Origin: Herbaspirillum sp. ST 5-3
GTDB taxonomy: Bacteria; Pseudomonadota; Gammaproteobacteria; Burkholderiales; Burkholderiaceae_D
Assembly (NCBI RefSeq): GCF_004804275.1
Contig: NZ_STGI01000020.1
Location: 1 to 64,000, forward strand
Direction of reading: 5' to 3'
Length of the DNA: 64,000 nt
The translations under genes were made by a program, and so were the position numbers. Below, in pieces: positions 47,857-57,062 of the stretch (the stretch's first letter is position 1; every line of letters begins with the position of its first letter). Under the pieces are notes generated by a model, which ran no database searches, had not been told where the DNA came from, and worked only from the letters and a program-made list of their open reading frames with translations.

Positions 47857-48354
47857 TTATTTCTTCAAGCTTTTCAGCACTGCAAATGGGGATTCCTTTT
47901 CCGCTTCTTTCTCCATTTCCGGCATCAATTGATCCGGACAGGCCGCATGCTTAGGCGACAAAGGAATGGTCAGCAATGCGTCATCTTCAATCAGTTGCGC
48001 GATATCGAAATTGCGACTGCCAACGATGACCTCAACGGACTCGTCGCCAAGCATGGCATCGATTTCATCCGCACTTTCCTCATCCGGCGCGAGCACCAAG
48101 ACTGATTCGGATGCGATTTCGAATGCAAACGGCTTCAAGCAACGCTGACACATCAGGCTAACCGTCCCCGTCACCGAAAGCGCCAATTGCGGATGTCCGT
48201 GTTGATTGCTGCCACCCTGCAGAGACCAGCGCACTGTACCAGACCGATCAGCCGACTCCTCCGCCAATCTGGGCAGATCAGCAACCGCGACTTCGCCCTC
48301 GCGGCGCTCTTTGAGCCGACAGAATTCGAACGCGTCGATCACAAAAGCATTCAT
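47857..48354 (-). CDS. yceD: YceD/DUF177 family protein
   Basis: This encodes 165 residues. This family precedes rpmF in most bacteria and is linked to 23S rRNA handling and ribosome assembly. The conserved CQRCLKPF motif lies near the middle, followed by an acidic strand-rich part with ESVLVLAPDEESADEI and a C-terminal Lys/Glu-rich tail. It is divergent from maf, 106 bp away. Confidence 0.9.
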   Translation of the reverse strand: MNAFVIDAFEFCRLKERREGEVAVADLPRLAEESADRSGTVRWSLQGGSNQHGHPQLALSVTGTVSLMCQRCLKPFAFEIASESVLVLAPDEESADEIDAMLGDESVEVIVGSRNFDIAQLIEDDALLTIPLSPKHAACPDQLMPEMEKEAEKESPFAVLKSLKK

Positions 48355-48460
48355 ACCACAAGCCGAACCCGGAAAACCTGCGATAATAACAGGCTTTTCC
48401 CTTATTCGTCAAAGCGTTAGCTTGCTTTTATTGGACGATTATTCAAATAAGACAGCAAAG

Positions 48461-49075
48461 ATGCCTTCCTCGACCGCTCTTCCTCGCCTGATCCTTGCCT
48501 CCAGCTCGAAATACCGAAAGGAATTGCTCTCCCGTTTGCGCCTCCCGTTCGAGATTTTGGTACCGGCAATTGACGAAGCCCCGCGCATTGGAGAAACACC
48601 GGAAACAACCGCATTGCGACTAGCCAAAGAGAAGGCTTTTGCCGTTGTACAACAAACCCCGGACTCCTTGGTGATTGGTTCCGACCAGGTAGCGACTCTC
48701 GACGGCGAACAAATCGGCAAACCAGGCACACATGCCAACGCCCTTGAGCAATTGCGCAAGATGCGTGGCCGCCAAGTCGTCTTTCACACCGCATTGTGTT
48801 TGTGGGATGGACGGCGCAAAGATGACGAAAAGGCAGCCCAATTGCAGAATGTACAGACCTTTGTCACGTTTCGCGACCTTCCGGACCATGAACTGGATGC
48901 CTACCTGCGCATCGAACAACCTTATGACTGTGCTGGCAGCGCAAAAAACGAGGGGCTTGGCATTGCGATTCTCGAAAAAATCAAAAGCGACGACCCCACG
49001 GCACTAACAGGATTGCCGCTGATTACTCTCACCACGATGCTGCGCAATGCAGGCGTAACGTTCTTTGGCGAATAG
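48461..49075 (+). CDS. maf: Maf family nucleotide pyrophosphatase (YceF-like)
   Basis: This encodes 204 residues. Maf proteins hydrolyse non-canonical or modified nucleoside triphosphates. ILASSSKYRKELL at the start, DEAPRIGETPE, the GSDQV core with KP following, and CAGSAKNEGLGI are all present. The details (SDQV, CAGS) fit the YceF subgroup, for which m7GTP is the known substrate. ATG 48461 is chosen because the earlier frame overlaps yceD out of context. The stop lies four bases before the methylase start. Confidence 0.93.
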   Translation: MPSSTALPRLILASSSKYRKELLSRLRLPFEILVPAIDEAPRIGETPETTALRLAKEKAFAVVQQTPDSLVIGSDQVATLDGEQIGKPGTHANALEQLRKMRGRQVVFHTALCLWDGRRKDDEKAAQLQNVQTFVTFRDLPDHELDAYLRIEQPYDCAGSAKNEGLGIAILEKIKSDDPTALTGLPLITLTTMLRNAGVTFFGE

Positions 49076-49079
49076 AGCG

Positions 49080-49832
49080 ATGCCTGGCACTCTTTATCTC
49101 ATTCCAAACACCTTGGGCCCGTCGGATCTCTCGCAGGAAGACCCCCTCGCAGAATGCATTCCGGAACATGTGCAGATTGTGACCGCGGGGATCCGCTATT
49201 TCGTAGCAGAAAGCGCCAAGACAACGCGTGCTTATTTGAAGCTGATTGCCATCAAGCACCCGCTGGCCGTACCGCTGCAAGAAATTTTAATCCGCGAACT
49301 CAATGTCAATACCGATGCGGCCGCCCTGCCGGCACTACTGGAGCCATTGCAGGCCGGACAAGACGCGGGTCTGATTTCCGAGGCAGGTGTACCGGCCGTT
49401 GCTGACCCCGGCGCGAATCTCGTCCGTTTGGCACATTCCCATGGCATACCAGTCAAGCCGCTAGTCGGCCCCTCATCCATACTGCTTGCCGTTATGGCAA
49501 GTGGGTTGAACGGTCAGAGTTTTGCCTTCAACGGATATCTGCCCACGGACGCCACGCAGCGCTCGAAACGGTTGAAAGCGCTGGAGGAACGGTCGCGATC
49601 GGAAAGGCAAACCCAGTTGTTCATTGAAACCCCCTATCGAAACGGGGCTTTGCTGGAGGCGATTGTCTCGACTTGCCATACAAATACCTTGGTGTGTGTC
49701 GCCACGGATTTGAGCCTCACAACGGAATCAATCAGGACGCAGACTGCGGGAAAATGGAAAGAAGATCTGGCCGCCAGGAAAGCGCCGGATTTTCACAAGA
49801 GGCCTACGGTATTCCTGCTGCTCGCCGCGTAG
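49080..49832 (+). CDS. SAM-dependent methyltransferase, RsmI-like (tetrapyrrole methylase fold)
   Basis: This encodes 250 residues from ATG 49080 (a TTG five codons earlier is possible). GTLYLIPNTLG replaces the GTLY..ATPIGN start of RsmI, but the core DAGLISEAGVPAVADPGANLVRLAH and GPSSILLAVMASGLNGQSFAFNGYLP is typical of the family. RsmI methylates C1402 of 16S rRNA. This protein is a divergent member that often follows maf in betaproteobacteria, so its target is uncertain and a separate true RsmI may exist elsewhere. It is followed by a strong hairpin. Confidence 0.8.
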   Translation: MPGTLYLIPNTLGPSDLSQEDPLAECIPEHVQIVTAGIRYFVAESAKTTRAYLKLIAIKHPLAVPLQEILIRELNVNTDAAALPALLEPLQAGQDAGLISEAGVPAVADPGANLVRLAHSHGIPVKPLVGPSSILLAVMASGLNGQSFAFNGYLPTDATQRSKRLKALEERSRSERQTQLFIETPYRNGALLEAIVSTCHTNTLVCVATDLSLTTESIRTQTAGKWKEDLAARKAPDFHKRPTVFLLLAA

Positions 49833-49852
49833 AAAAACACAGCGTCAGACGC

Positions 49853-49883
49853 GCAAAACGGCGGTATTGCGCCGCCGTTTTGC
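49853..49883 (+). terminator. strong hairpin after the RsmI-like gene
   Basis: GCAAAACGGCGG (49853-49864) and CCGCCGTTTTGC (49872-49883) form a perfect 12-bp stem with a seven-base loop. It is a likely terminator for maf and the methylase, although the T run is part of the stem. The following stretch to 50107 has no gene that I can support. Confidence 0.6.
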
Positions 49884-50107
49884 ATGCCCGATCGGGCAGT
49901 TTTCGAGAAGACAGGAGCTTCTCGGAACCGCGTCCGAGACGCGGTATCGTAACGTCTGGTTCGTGAGTTTTTCCCGTAACGTGCTTTTTATGCGTGACAG
50001 AATCGAAACAGAATCAGACAGCTAAAGTATACGCCGCGATGCTCAAGTTTCAAGGCGCAATCGAGGCGAAGGAGTTCTGCATTACCCCGCTCGCCGAGCT
50101 ATACGTC

Positions 50108-51103
50108 TTACCGGAAACCCGGTTTCGCCGCACTACTCCAAATCGACGCCATTACCGCAGTACCGACCGCGCCACCAAATTTCTTGAGGAGGCGCTCCGA
50201 CAGGCCTTCGTGCTGCGTATAGTCAACGATGTCTTCCGCCTTGAGTTCGTCCCGTGCGACGGAATCCACTGTGCCGAAACCGTCCGCCAGGCCGATTTCG
50301 ACCGCCTTGCTTCCACTCCAGAACAATCCGGAAAATGTTTCCGGCGTTTCCTTCAAGCGCTTGCCACGGCCTTGTCGGACCACGTCGATGAACTGTTGGT
50401 GAACCTCGTTCAGCATCTCCTGTGCATAGGATTTCTGCTTTGCACTTTGCGGACTGAATGGATCCAGGAAACCCTTGTTTTCACCGGCAGTCATCAGGCG
50501 TCGCTCAACGCCTAGCTTGTCCATCAACCCGGTAAAACCAAAACCGTCCATCAGTACGCCAATCGAACCGACAATGCTGGCCTTGTTGACGAAAATCTTG
50601 TCCGCCGCGGCAGCGATGTAATAGCCGCCAGAGGCACAGATTTCATCGACCACGACGTAGAGAGGCTTGCGCGGATACTCTTTGCGCAGACGGATGATTT
50701 CATCGTTGATCATGCCGGCTTGCACCGGACTACCGCCAGGGCTATTGATGCGAAGGATGACACCAACAGCGTTATCCTCGGAATAGGCCCGATCCAAAGC
50801 GGGAATCACCGAATCCGCGGCGCCCGAGGTGCCTGCTTCGATGGTGCCGTCTATCTCTATCAAAGCCGTGTGCGGCCCGAGGATTTCGTCCTCCTTGTTG
50901 GCCATGCCAAATGCAATCCACAGGCCGAAGGCAATAACGCCCAGCGTCAAAAAGCGGAAAAAAATGTTCCAGCGCCGTCGTGCACGCTGCTCGTTCAGCG
51001 TGGCGAGGGCGAGTTTTTCCAGGATGTCGCGCTCCCATCCTTCCTTGCGTGACGGCGTGCCGGATGTCGATTGATTGTTTTGCTCGAAATTATTGTCCAT
51101 CAT
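50108..51103 (-). CDS. sppA: signal peptide peptidase SppA-like protease (family S49)
   Basis: This encodes 331 residues, the single-domain short type. There is an N-terminal cytoplasmic part, a membrane helix near 50-68 (FLTLGVIAFGLWIAFGM), then a ClpP-fold protease domain facing the periplasm. Conserved elements are RINSPGGSPVQAG, the nucleophile Ser in CASGGYYIAAAADKI, and the catalytic Lys in GENKGFLDPFSP. It cleaves leftover signal peptides in the membrane. It lies 29 bp after the Rieske gene. Confidence 0.93.
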   Translation of the reverse strand: MMDNNFEQNNQSTSGTPSRKEGWERDILEKLALATLNEQRARRRWNIFFRFLTLGVIAFGLWIAFGMANKEDEILGPHTALIEIDGTIEAGTSGAADSVIPALDRAYSEDNAVGVILRINSPGGSPVQAGMINDEIIRLRKEYPRKPLYVVVDEICASGGYYIAAAADKIFVNKASIVGSIGVLMDGFGFTGLMDKLGVERRLMTAGENKGFLDPFSPQSAKQKSYAQEMLNEVHQQFIDVVRQGRGKRLKETPETFSGLFWSGSKAVEIGLADGFGTVDSVARDELKAEDIVDYTQHEGLSERLLKKFGGAVGTAVMASIWSSAAKPGFR

Positions 51104-51132
51104 CGCAATTTGCTCTGGTTATTCAGCGCGAC

Positions 51133-51525
51133 TCAAGCTCGCGCAGGTTTGATGTAATCGTCGGGACGCCAGAATATCTGGCCGTCTTTTTCGAATACGG
51201 TAATTGGTCGCAAACGTCCGCCGCGGCATGGGCCGCCGGCGCATCTTCCATTCTCCGGGGTGTAAATCGCGCCATGGGTGGAGCACATCAGATACAAACC
51301 GCTTGATTCGAAGAATTCCCCTTCATTCCAATCAAGCTCGATAGGCACATGAGCGCATCGATTCAGATAAGCATAGACTGCGTTGTCATAGCGCACCACA
51401 AAGCCGGTGCCGTCTTCCCCGCCGGCGGTGAGAGGAAAACGAATGCCTTTTCCTCCGTCCACCAGATCAGACGATGCGCAAATTGGAATGAGAACGTCGT
51501 CCATTTCCGAATTATGCATTTTCAT
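51133..51525 (-). CDS. Rieske [2Fe-2S] domain protein
   Basis: This encodes 130 residues, a free-standing Rieske domain. The cluster ligands are in NRCAHVPIEL (Cys-x-His) and LMCSTHGAIY (Cys-x-x-His), the ferredoxin-type spacing. GGPCRGGRLRPI lies behind them. There is no membrane helix, so it is a soluble electron carrier or an assimilatory-type subunit, with unknown partner. The start overlaps the end of the HAD gene by 14 bases. The HAD-Rieske-SppA order recurs in this bacterial group. Confidence 0.9.
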   Translation of the reverse strand: MKMHNSEMDDVLIPICASSDLVDGGKGIRFPLTAGGEDGTGFVVRYDNAVYAYLNRCAHVPIELDWNEGEFFESSGLYLMCSTHGAIYTPENGRCAGGPCRGGRLRPITVFEKDGQIFWRPDDYIKPARA

Positions 51526-52171
51526 TCAACCAAGCGTGCAACTCAAACACGGATGCTGCCGCATAGGCCGGGTTCAGCGCCTGCAATTCAGGCGCGGAAT
51601 GCGCCCCGTAATGCACCGCAATCCCTGCAGCGCCCGCGTTGATTGCCATCTGAAGATCATGCGTCGTATCGCCGATCATGACGGTGCGCTGCATGTCTTG
51701 ACCGAGCTCGCGAGTCAACTCATGCAGCATTGCAGGGTGTGGCTTGGAAAAGGTTTCGTCCGCACAGCGAGTAGCATCGAATACCGATAACAAGTTGGCA
51801 GCATCGAGTGCCCGGTTGAGACCGACACGGCTCTTGCCGGTAGCAACTGCGAGGAAATATCCCTGTTGCGACAAATCTTTCAGCATTTCGCGCACGCCGT
51901 CGAACAACGTCAGCCCCTTGTCCTTGGCAAGATAGTGGTAGCGATAGCGTTCAACCATATGGGGATAGTATTTGGAATCCAGCCCCGGTAATACGGCCTG
52001 CATTGCGTCCTGCAAGCCGAGGCCGATGACATACGATGCCTGCTTCTTGTCAGGAATCGGCAGCCCGAGATCCTTTGCCGCTGCCTGGATGCAGGCAACG
52101 ATGGTGGCGGTGCTATCCATCAGCGTACCGTCCCAGTCGAAGACGATTAAATCAAATTGCTTTTTTTCCAT
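51512..52171 (-). CDS. HAD-superfamily phosphatase (phosphoglycolate phosphatase-like)
   Basis: This encodes 219 residues. The catalytic motif is VFDWDGTLMDST (nucleophile Asp, then acid-base Asp), with motif II at AVATGKS, a Lys in SKPHPAM and motif IV GDTTHDLQMA. The substrate is probably a small phosphate ester such as phosphoglycolate or pyrimidine nucleotides, but not readable. ATG 52171 is preferred over the longer frame to 52267. It lies 53 bp after rluC. Confidence 0.88.
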   Translation of the reverse strand: MEKKQFDLIVFDWDGTLMDSTATIVACIQAAAKDLGLPIPDKKQASYVIGLGLQDAMQAVLPGLDSKYYPHMVERYRYHYLAKDKGLTLFDGVREMLKDLSQQGYFLAVATGKSRVGLNRALDAANLLSVFDATRCADETFSKPHPAMLHELTRELGQDMQRTVMIGDTTHDLQMAINAGAAGIAVHYGAHSAPELQALNPAYAAASVFELHAWLNENA

Positions 52172-52224
52172 GTTTGTCGAAGTGCGTGCAACTGCCTTAT
52201 CTGGATTGCTGGAATTAAACGATT

Positions 52225-53256
52225 TTAGTTGTTGGGCAGTTCCAGACTTTTCAAGAACCTCGTGCACTCCGGTGGCAGCGGCGCCTTCAGGGTAACCGGC
52301 AGGCCGCTTTCAGGATGCCGGAAGGTAATTTGGTGCGCATGCAGGAACATCCTCTTGAGAGCAATGCGTGAACCATCCGGCTTTTGCAGCGCGCGATTCA
52401 GTCCGAAGTCGCCGTACTTGTCATCGCCGACGATCGGAAAGCCGCTTGATGCCAAATGGACACGGATCTGATGTGTCCGGCCCGTCTTCAGCTCGGCTTC
52501 GAGCAGTGCAAACTCACCGTAACGCCGTATCAGGCTGAATATCGTATGCGAAGGCATGCCGTCCGCCTGGACCCGTACGCGCCGTTCTCCCTCCGGAGTC
52601 GTGTACTTGAATAGGGGAAGCTTGACATGCTGGCGGGTATTTTGCCAGTCTCCGTGAACCAATGTCATGTAACGTTTGTCGAGCTGGCCCTCCCGAATCT
52701 GTTCATGCAGGTTCGTCAATGCGGAGCGCTTTTTCGCGAGCAGCAGAATGCCCGAGGTCTCGCGGTCCAGACGATGCACCAGCTCCAGAAACCTGGCTTC
52801 GGGTCGTGCGGCGCGTAACTGCTCGATCACGCCATAGCTGACTCCAGACCCCCCATGCACCGCGACGCCGGCCGGTTTGTTGATGACCAGAAGATGGGAA
52901 TCTTCAAGAAGAATCTCGAATTCCGCGCCAGGCACCGAATGCGTTGCTTTCTCGGCAACACGCACCGGCGGGACGCGAACGACGTCGCCCTCTTTCAGTC
53001 GGTAGGTTTGATCGACACGACCTTTGTTTACCCTGACTTCGCCGGAACGCAAGACACGATAGATATGGCTTTTCGGCACGCCTTTACATATGCGCAACAG
53101 GTAATTATCGATGCGCTGCTCTGCTTCTTCGCCGGAAATCGTGATCAGTCGGACTTGCACGGGCGCTTGTGAGGGCCGGTCAAGCACAGCGGGATTCGCC
53201 TGTTCCCCAGAAAATCTCGCTAAGTCCTTCATTTTGAATATATAATTGTTTCGCAT
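52225..53256 (-). CDS. rluC: 23S rRNA pseudouridine synthase RluC
   Basis: This encodes 343 residues. It converts uridines 955, 2504 and 2580 (E. coli numbering) of 23S rRNA to pseudouridine. An S4-like domain lies at about 45-105 (RIDNYLLRICKGVPKSHIYR), then the catalytic Asp in LVHRLDRETSGILLLAKK, and RTHQIRVHL with YGDFGLNR. A second Met at 53232 (MKDLARFS) is an equally possible start. It is divergent from rne, which is the common arrangement in proteobacteria. Confidence 0.93.
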   Translation of the reverse strand: MRNNYIFKMKDLARFSGEQANPAVLDRPSQAPVQVRLITISGEEAEQRIDNYLLRICKGVPKSHIYRVLRSGEVRVNKGRVDQTYRLKEGDVVRVPPVRVAEKATHSVPGAEFEILLEDSHLLVINKPAGVAVHGGSGVSYGVIEQLRAARPEARFLELVHRLDRETSGILLLAKKRSALTNLHEQIREGQLDKRYMTLVHGDWQNTRQHVKLPLFKYTTPEGERRVRVQADGMPSHTIFSLIRRYGEFALLEAELKTGRTHQIRVHLASSGFPIVGDDKYGDFGLNRALQKPDGSRIALKRMFLHAHQITFRHPESGLPVTLKAPLPPECTRFLKSLELPNN

Positions 53257-53947
53257 CGGTTACAAATCCGGTGCGTGTGTAAGAATAAAAAGCACATTCT
53301 ACACAGGGGCGTCTCCATCGGCCCTGCCGATTTGCAAATTCGATGGAAAAGGCATCTCTAAAAATTGACATAAGCGCCCAAAGCCGGTTCGCGACGTGGA
53401 CAGGTACGTTTAGGTACTTTTAGCACCGCGCACTTGAGAGTGGGCGCTTTAGGCGAATAATGATTAGAGATGGCCGAAAGATGTGTATGCATCACCCTTG
53501 TGCGAATCAAGGTTGCACCGCAGTTGCAATCGGATCGCGCGCATCGGTGTTGGACAAGATTGCTTGAAATTCAAGGATAAGTCCGGCAAGCACTTCCTGC
53601 GAAGGATGCTTGCTGGTTGATGTGGTTGAGAAGCCTGTTTGCCGATTCTGCTGGACCTCATGTTTTGTTTGGCTCCACCAAGCTGTTCGCTACCTGACGC
53701 TGCGCCCGACCCGGCCCATTGCGGCCCGTTCGACCTGCGCGGCGCGGATGAACAGCATACTCGGCATCGCTATCAACCCCATCCGCGCCCCGTTGCGGCT
53801 TTCGCGCTCTTGCTGCGATTTGCCGCACACTAAGGCAGTTCCCTCCATCAAGCACTCCGCCCTCGCATACATCCTTGTACTTTGCCGCATTGGTGAATCC
53901 TGCCTATTGCGGCTTTAGAGTTGACCTTAGAGTCACGGAGTAAAAAA
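53257..53947 (+). promoter_or_regulatory. long leader of rne
   Basis: Nearly 700 bp separate rluC and rne without a credible gene, as in many proteobacteria, where the rne 5' untranslated region mediates feedback control by RNase E itself. AAGCGCCCA (about 53372-53380) and TGGGCGCTT (about 53441-53449) can pair around a 60-base loop. TTGACA at 53365-53370 resembles a -35 box, but a matching -10 is not clear. The ribosome binding site GGAG lies at about 53937-53940, just before ATG 53948. Confidence 0.5.
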
Positions 53948-56938
53948 ATGAAACGGATGTTGTTTAACGCCACGCAGCAGGAAGAATTGCGCGTGGCCAT
54001 TGTCGATGGGCAGAAGCTGATCGATATCGATATCGAAACAACGGGGCGCGAGCAACGTAAATCGAATATCTATAAAGGGGTCATCACCCGCATCGAACCC
54101 TCCCTCGAAGCCTGCTTCGTCAACTATGGCGAAGAACGTCATGGATTCCTGCCGTTCAAGGAAGTGGCCCGCAGCTACTTCAAGGATGGCGTGGATGTCC
54201 GCAGCGCATCCATCAAGGACGCCCTGCGCGAAGGCCAGGAAATCATGGTCCAGGTGGAAAAGGAGGAACGCGGCAACAAGGGTGCTGCCCTGACCTCGTT
54301 CATCTCGCTGGCTGGCCGCTATCTGGTCCTGATGCCCAACAATCCGCGCGGTGGCGGCGTTTCGCGCCGGGTCGAAGGCGAAGACCGGCAGGAACTGCGC
54401 GAGACCATGGACAAACTGGATCTGCCTTCCGGCATGTCGGTCATTGCTCGTACCGCGGGTATCGGCCGCAATGTCGAGGAATTGCAGTGGGACTTGAACT
54501 ACCTGATGCAGTTGTGGCGTGCGATCGAAGGTGCCGGCCAATCCGCGCCGGGCGCCTTCCTGATCTACCAGGAATCGTCTCTGGTAATCCGCGCCATCCG
54601 CGACTATTTCCAGCCTGACATCGGCGAGATCCTGATCGACACCGACGAGATCTACGAGCAGGCCCAGCAGTTCATGAGCCATGTCATGCCCGACATGGTG
54701 CATCGGGTCAAGCGCTATCGCGACGATGTGCCGCTGTTCTCGCGCTTCCAGATCGAACACCAGATCGAAACCGCGTACTCCCGCACCGTACCGCTGCCGT
54801 CGGGCGGCGCCATCGTCATCGATCACACCGAAGCTCTGGTTTCCATCGACGTCAACTCCGCCCGCGCCACACGCGGCAGCGACATCGAAACCACCGCGCT
54901 CCATACGAACCTTGAAGCCGCCGATGAAGTGGCCCGTCAGTTGCGCTTGCGCGACCTTGGCGGCCTGATCGTGATCGACTTCATCGACATGGAGAACGCG
55001 AAGAACCAGCGCGAAGTGGAAACCCGCCTGAAGGATGCGCTGCGCTACGATCGAGCTCGTGTGCAAATGGGCAAGATTTCCCGCTTCGGCCTGATGGAAT
55101 TGTCGCGTCAGCGCCTGCGTCCGTCGCTTTCCGAAGGCAGCCATGTGACCTGCCCGCGCTGCAACGGCACCGGGCATATCCGCGATACCGAATCTTCCGC
55201 ATTGCAAGTCCTGCGCATCATCCAGGAAGAGGCGATGAAGGAAAACTCCGCGGCCATCCACGTGCAGGCACCGGTCGACGTTGCCGCTTTCCTGCTGAAC
55301 GAGAAGCGCGGCGAAATCCTGAAGATCGAAACCCGCCATCGCGTCACGGTCATCCTGATTCCGAACAAGCATCTCGAGACGCCGCACTACAAGCTGGAGC
55401 GCATCAAGCACGACGACGCGCGCCTGGAAGAACCGCAGGCCAGTTACGACATGGCCGAGGAAGCGGATACCGACATCAGCTACGGCAAGCGTCAGAAAGA
55501 AGAAATTCGTCCGCGCCAGGAAGCTGTCGTCAAAGGCATTACGCCAGACCAGCCGGCGCCGATCGTCGAACGCAAGCCGGTCGAGCCCACCCCGGTTCCG
55601 GCTCCTGTGGCGGCGCCTGCCGAGGAAGGTTTCTTCAGCCGGATGTTCGGATTCTTCCGCAAGAAGGCCGTTGCGCCAGTTGCGCCGCCGGCTCCAGTGG
55701 TCGAAGAGAAACCGCAGCCGACCCGTGAGCGCGGCGAGCGCAATGGACGTGGTCGCAATCGTGGCCGCGGACGTGGCGGCCGTGAGCGCGGCGAGGAACG
55801 TGAAACCGGACGTGTAGAAGCACGCGACGAGACGACAAAGCAGCCCGCGGCACCTGCCGTGGAAGCCCAGCCGGCACAACGTCAGCCGCGTCCGCCTCGT
55901 GAACCGCGCGAGCAACGCGAGCCACGCGAGGCCAATGAGCCGCGCCGTGAACGCGGTGAACGCGGCGAACGTGGCGAACGCCCCGAGCGTGGAGAACGTG
56001 GTGAGCGCGGAGAACGGCAGCAGCGTCAGCGCGAAGAGCGCAAGGAAGCGCCAGCCGAAGAGCTGTTGACTGCTCCGGTGGCAGCTCCTGTCGTCCCTCT
56101 TGCCGAGGTACAACTTCCTGCCGGTGAAGCCGAGTTGATGGAAGTTGCTCCGGGCGGCGAAGAAGGTAGCGCCGAGCAAGGCGAGGAGCGCCGCCGTCGC
56201 CGTCGCCGTGGCGGTCGCAATCGCAACCGTCGTGAGCGTGAAGGTGGCGAACTGGCTGCTGGAACCGAGCAGGAAACTGCTGGTGATGAAGTCGTCAGGC
56301 AGCAAGCGGTTCAGCTGGAAATCGCCGAAGTGGCGATGCCGACTGAAGCGGTGGCGGTTTCCGAAGTGGTTGCCCCTTCGGAAACGGAAGCGCCCATTGC
56401 CTCGGCACCTGAGGCTGCGATTGTCAGTGCTCCGGAAGAAGCGCTTGCCAAGGAAGTCGAAGCTACCCCGGTTCCAGTTGCAGAACCTGTCGCTGTGAGT
56501 CCGGAAGAAGTTGCACCGGCGCCGGTCACGGAACCTGCCGCTGAACCTGTGGCTGAGTCGATTTCGGCACCGGTTGCAGAGCCTGCGCCGGAACCTGTTG
56601 CCGCGCCGGAGATCCATCCTGAACCGCAACCGGCTCCTGCCCCCGTTGTGGCGGAAGCAGCACCGGAACCCGCCCAGGCAGTTGAAGCGCCTGTGACGCC
56701 GACTGCAAGCCCTGTGGCAGCACCGGCCTCAGTCGCAACGGAGCCCATGCCGTTGGAACATCTGAGTGACATGCTGGCGGCAGCCGGCCTGACCTTGGCT
56801 GTCACCGATCCGGAGAAGTTGCGCGCCGCACAGGAAGCCGCGTCGCGCAATGTGCCCGCGCCTCGCGTTCCGCGTGAGCGCAAGCCCTTGCCGCCGGTTT
56901 CGAACGAGCCCTTGGTCCAGGTTGAAACTCGCCGGTAA
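53948..56938 (+). CDS. rne: ribonuclease E
   Basis: This encodes 996 residues. RNase E is the main mRNA decay and rRNA/tRNA processing endonuclease. An S1 domain lies near 35-120 ([23 protein letters not shown]). The catalytic DNase I-like site has Asp301 ([12 protein letters not shown]) and Asp344 (VIDFIDMEN), and the zinc-link CPRC is at 402-405, all at positions close to those of E. coli. From about 530 the protein is low complexity: an Arg/Gly/Glu-rich block with GERGER repeats (about 655-705), an Arg run in [17 protein letters not shown], and a long Pro/Ala/Glu/Val region to about 950. This part probably binds RNA and degradosome partners. ATG 53948 has GGAG upstream, so the nine-codon-longer frame is rejected. 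Confidence 0.96.
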   Translation: MKRMLFNATQQEELRVAIVDGQKLIDIDIETTGREQRKSNIYKGVITRIEPSLEACFVNYGEERHGFLPFKEVARSYFKDGVDVRSASIKDALREGQEIMVQVEKEERGNKGAALTSFISLAGRYLVLMPNNPRGGGVSRRVEGEDRQELRETMDKLDLPSGMSVIARTAGIGRNVEELQWDLNYLMQLWRAIEGAGQSAPGAFLIYQESSLVIRAIRDYFQPDIGEILIDTDEIYEQAQQFMSHVMPDMVHRVKRYRDDVPLFSRFQIEHQIETAYSRTVPLPSGGAIVIDHTEALVSIDVNSARATRGSDIETTALHTNLEAADEVARQLRLRDLGGLIVIDFIDMENAKNQREVETRLKDALRYDRARVQMGKISRFGLMELSRQRLRPSLSEGSHVTCPRCNGTGHIRDTESSALQVLRIIQEEAMKENSAAIHVQAPVDVAAFLLNEKRGEILKIETRHRVTVILIPNKHLETPHYKLERIKHDDARLEEPQASYDMAEEADTDISYGKRQKEEIRPRQEAVVKGITPDQPAPIVERKPVEPTPVPAPVAAPAEEGFFSRMFGFFRKKAVAPVAPPAPVVEEKPQPTRERGERNGRGRNRGRGRGGRERGEERETGRVEARDETTKQPAAPAVEAQPAQRQPRPPREPREQREPREANEPRRERGERGERGERPERGERGERGERQQRQREERKEAPAEELLTAPVAAPVVPLAEVQLPAGEAELMEVAPGGEEGSAEQGEERRRRRRRGGRNRNRREREGGELAAGTEQETAGDEVVRQQAVQLEIAEVAMPTEAVAVSEVVAPSETEAPIASAPEAAIVSAPEEALAKEVEATPVPVAEPVAVSPEEVAPAPVTEPAAEPVAESISAPVAEPAPEPVAAPEIHPEPQPAPAPVVAEAAPEPAQAVEAPVTPTASPVAAPASVATEPMPLEHLSDMLAAAGLTLAVTDPEKLRAAQEAASRNVPAPRVPRERKPLPPVSNEPLVQVETRR

Positions 56939-56986
56939 TGAACCCTTCGCTCCGGTGTCGAACGCCGGAGCGTCAGGTGTTACTTC

Positions 56987-57015
56987 AAAAAAGGGAGCGA
57001 ATGCTCCCTTTTTTC
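56987..57015 (+). terminator. rho-independent terminator after rne
   Basis: AAAAAAGGGAGC and GCTCCCTTTTTT flank a GAAT loop, a 6-bp GC-rich core with A and T runs on both sides, 50 bases after the rne stop. It can work in both directions. Confidence 0.9.
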
Positions 57016-57062
57016 GTTCAGGCCGTCACAATACCTCGACCACCAGCTGACACAAATTCCGA

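Noticed and set aside
49994-50515. Plus-strand open frame of 173 codons opposite sppA
   Set aside because: It is mostly antisense to the conserved end of sppA and has no recognisable domain.
53948-56629. Very long minus-strand open frame opposite rne (898 codons)
   Set aside because: It is the mirror of the Glu/Arg/Ala-rich rne coding sequence and codes for an Arg/Phe/His-rich string without any domain. RNase E is certain on the other strand.
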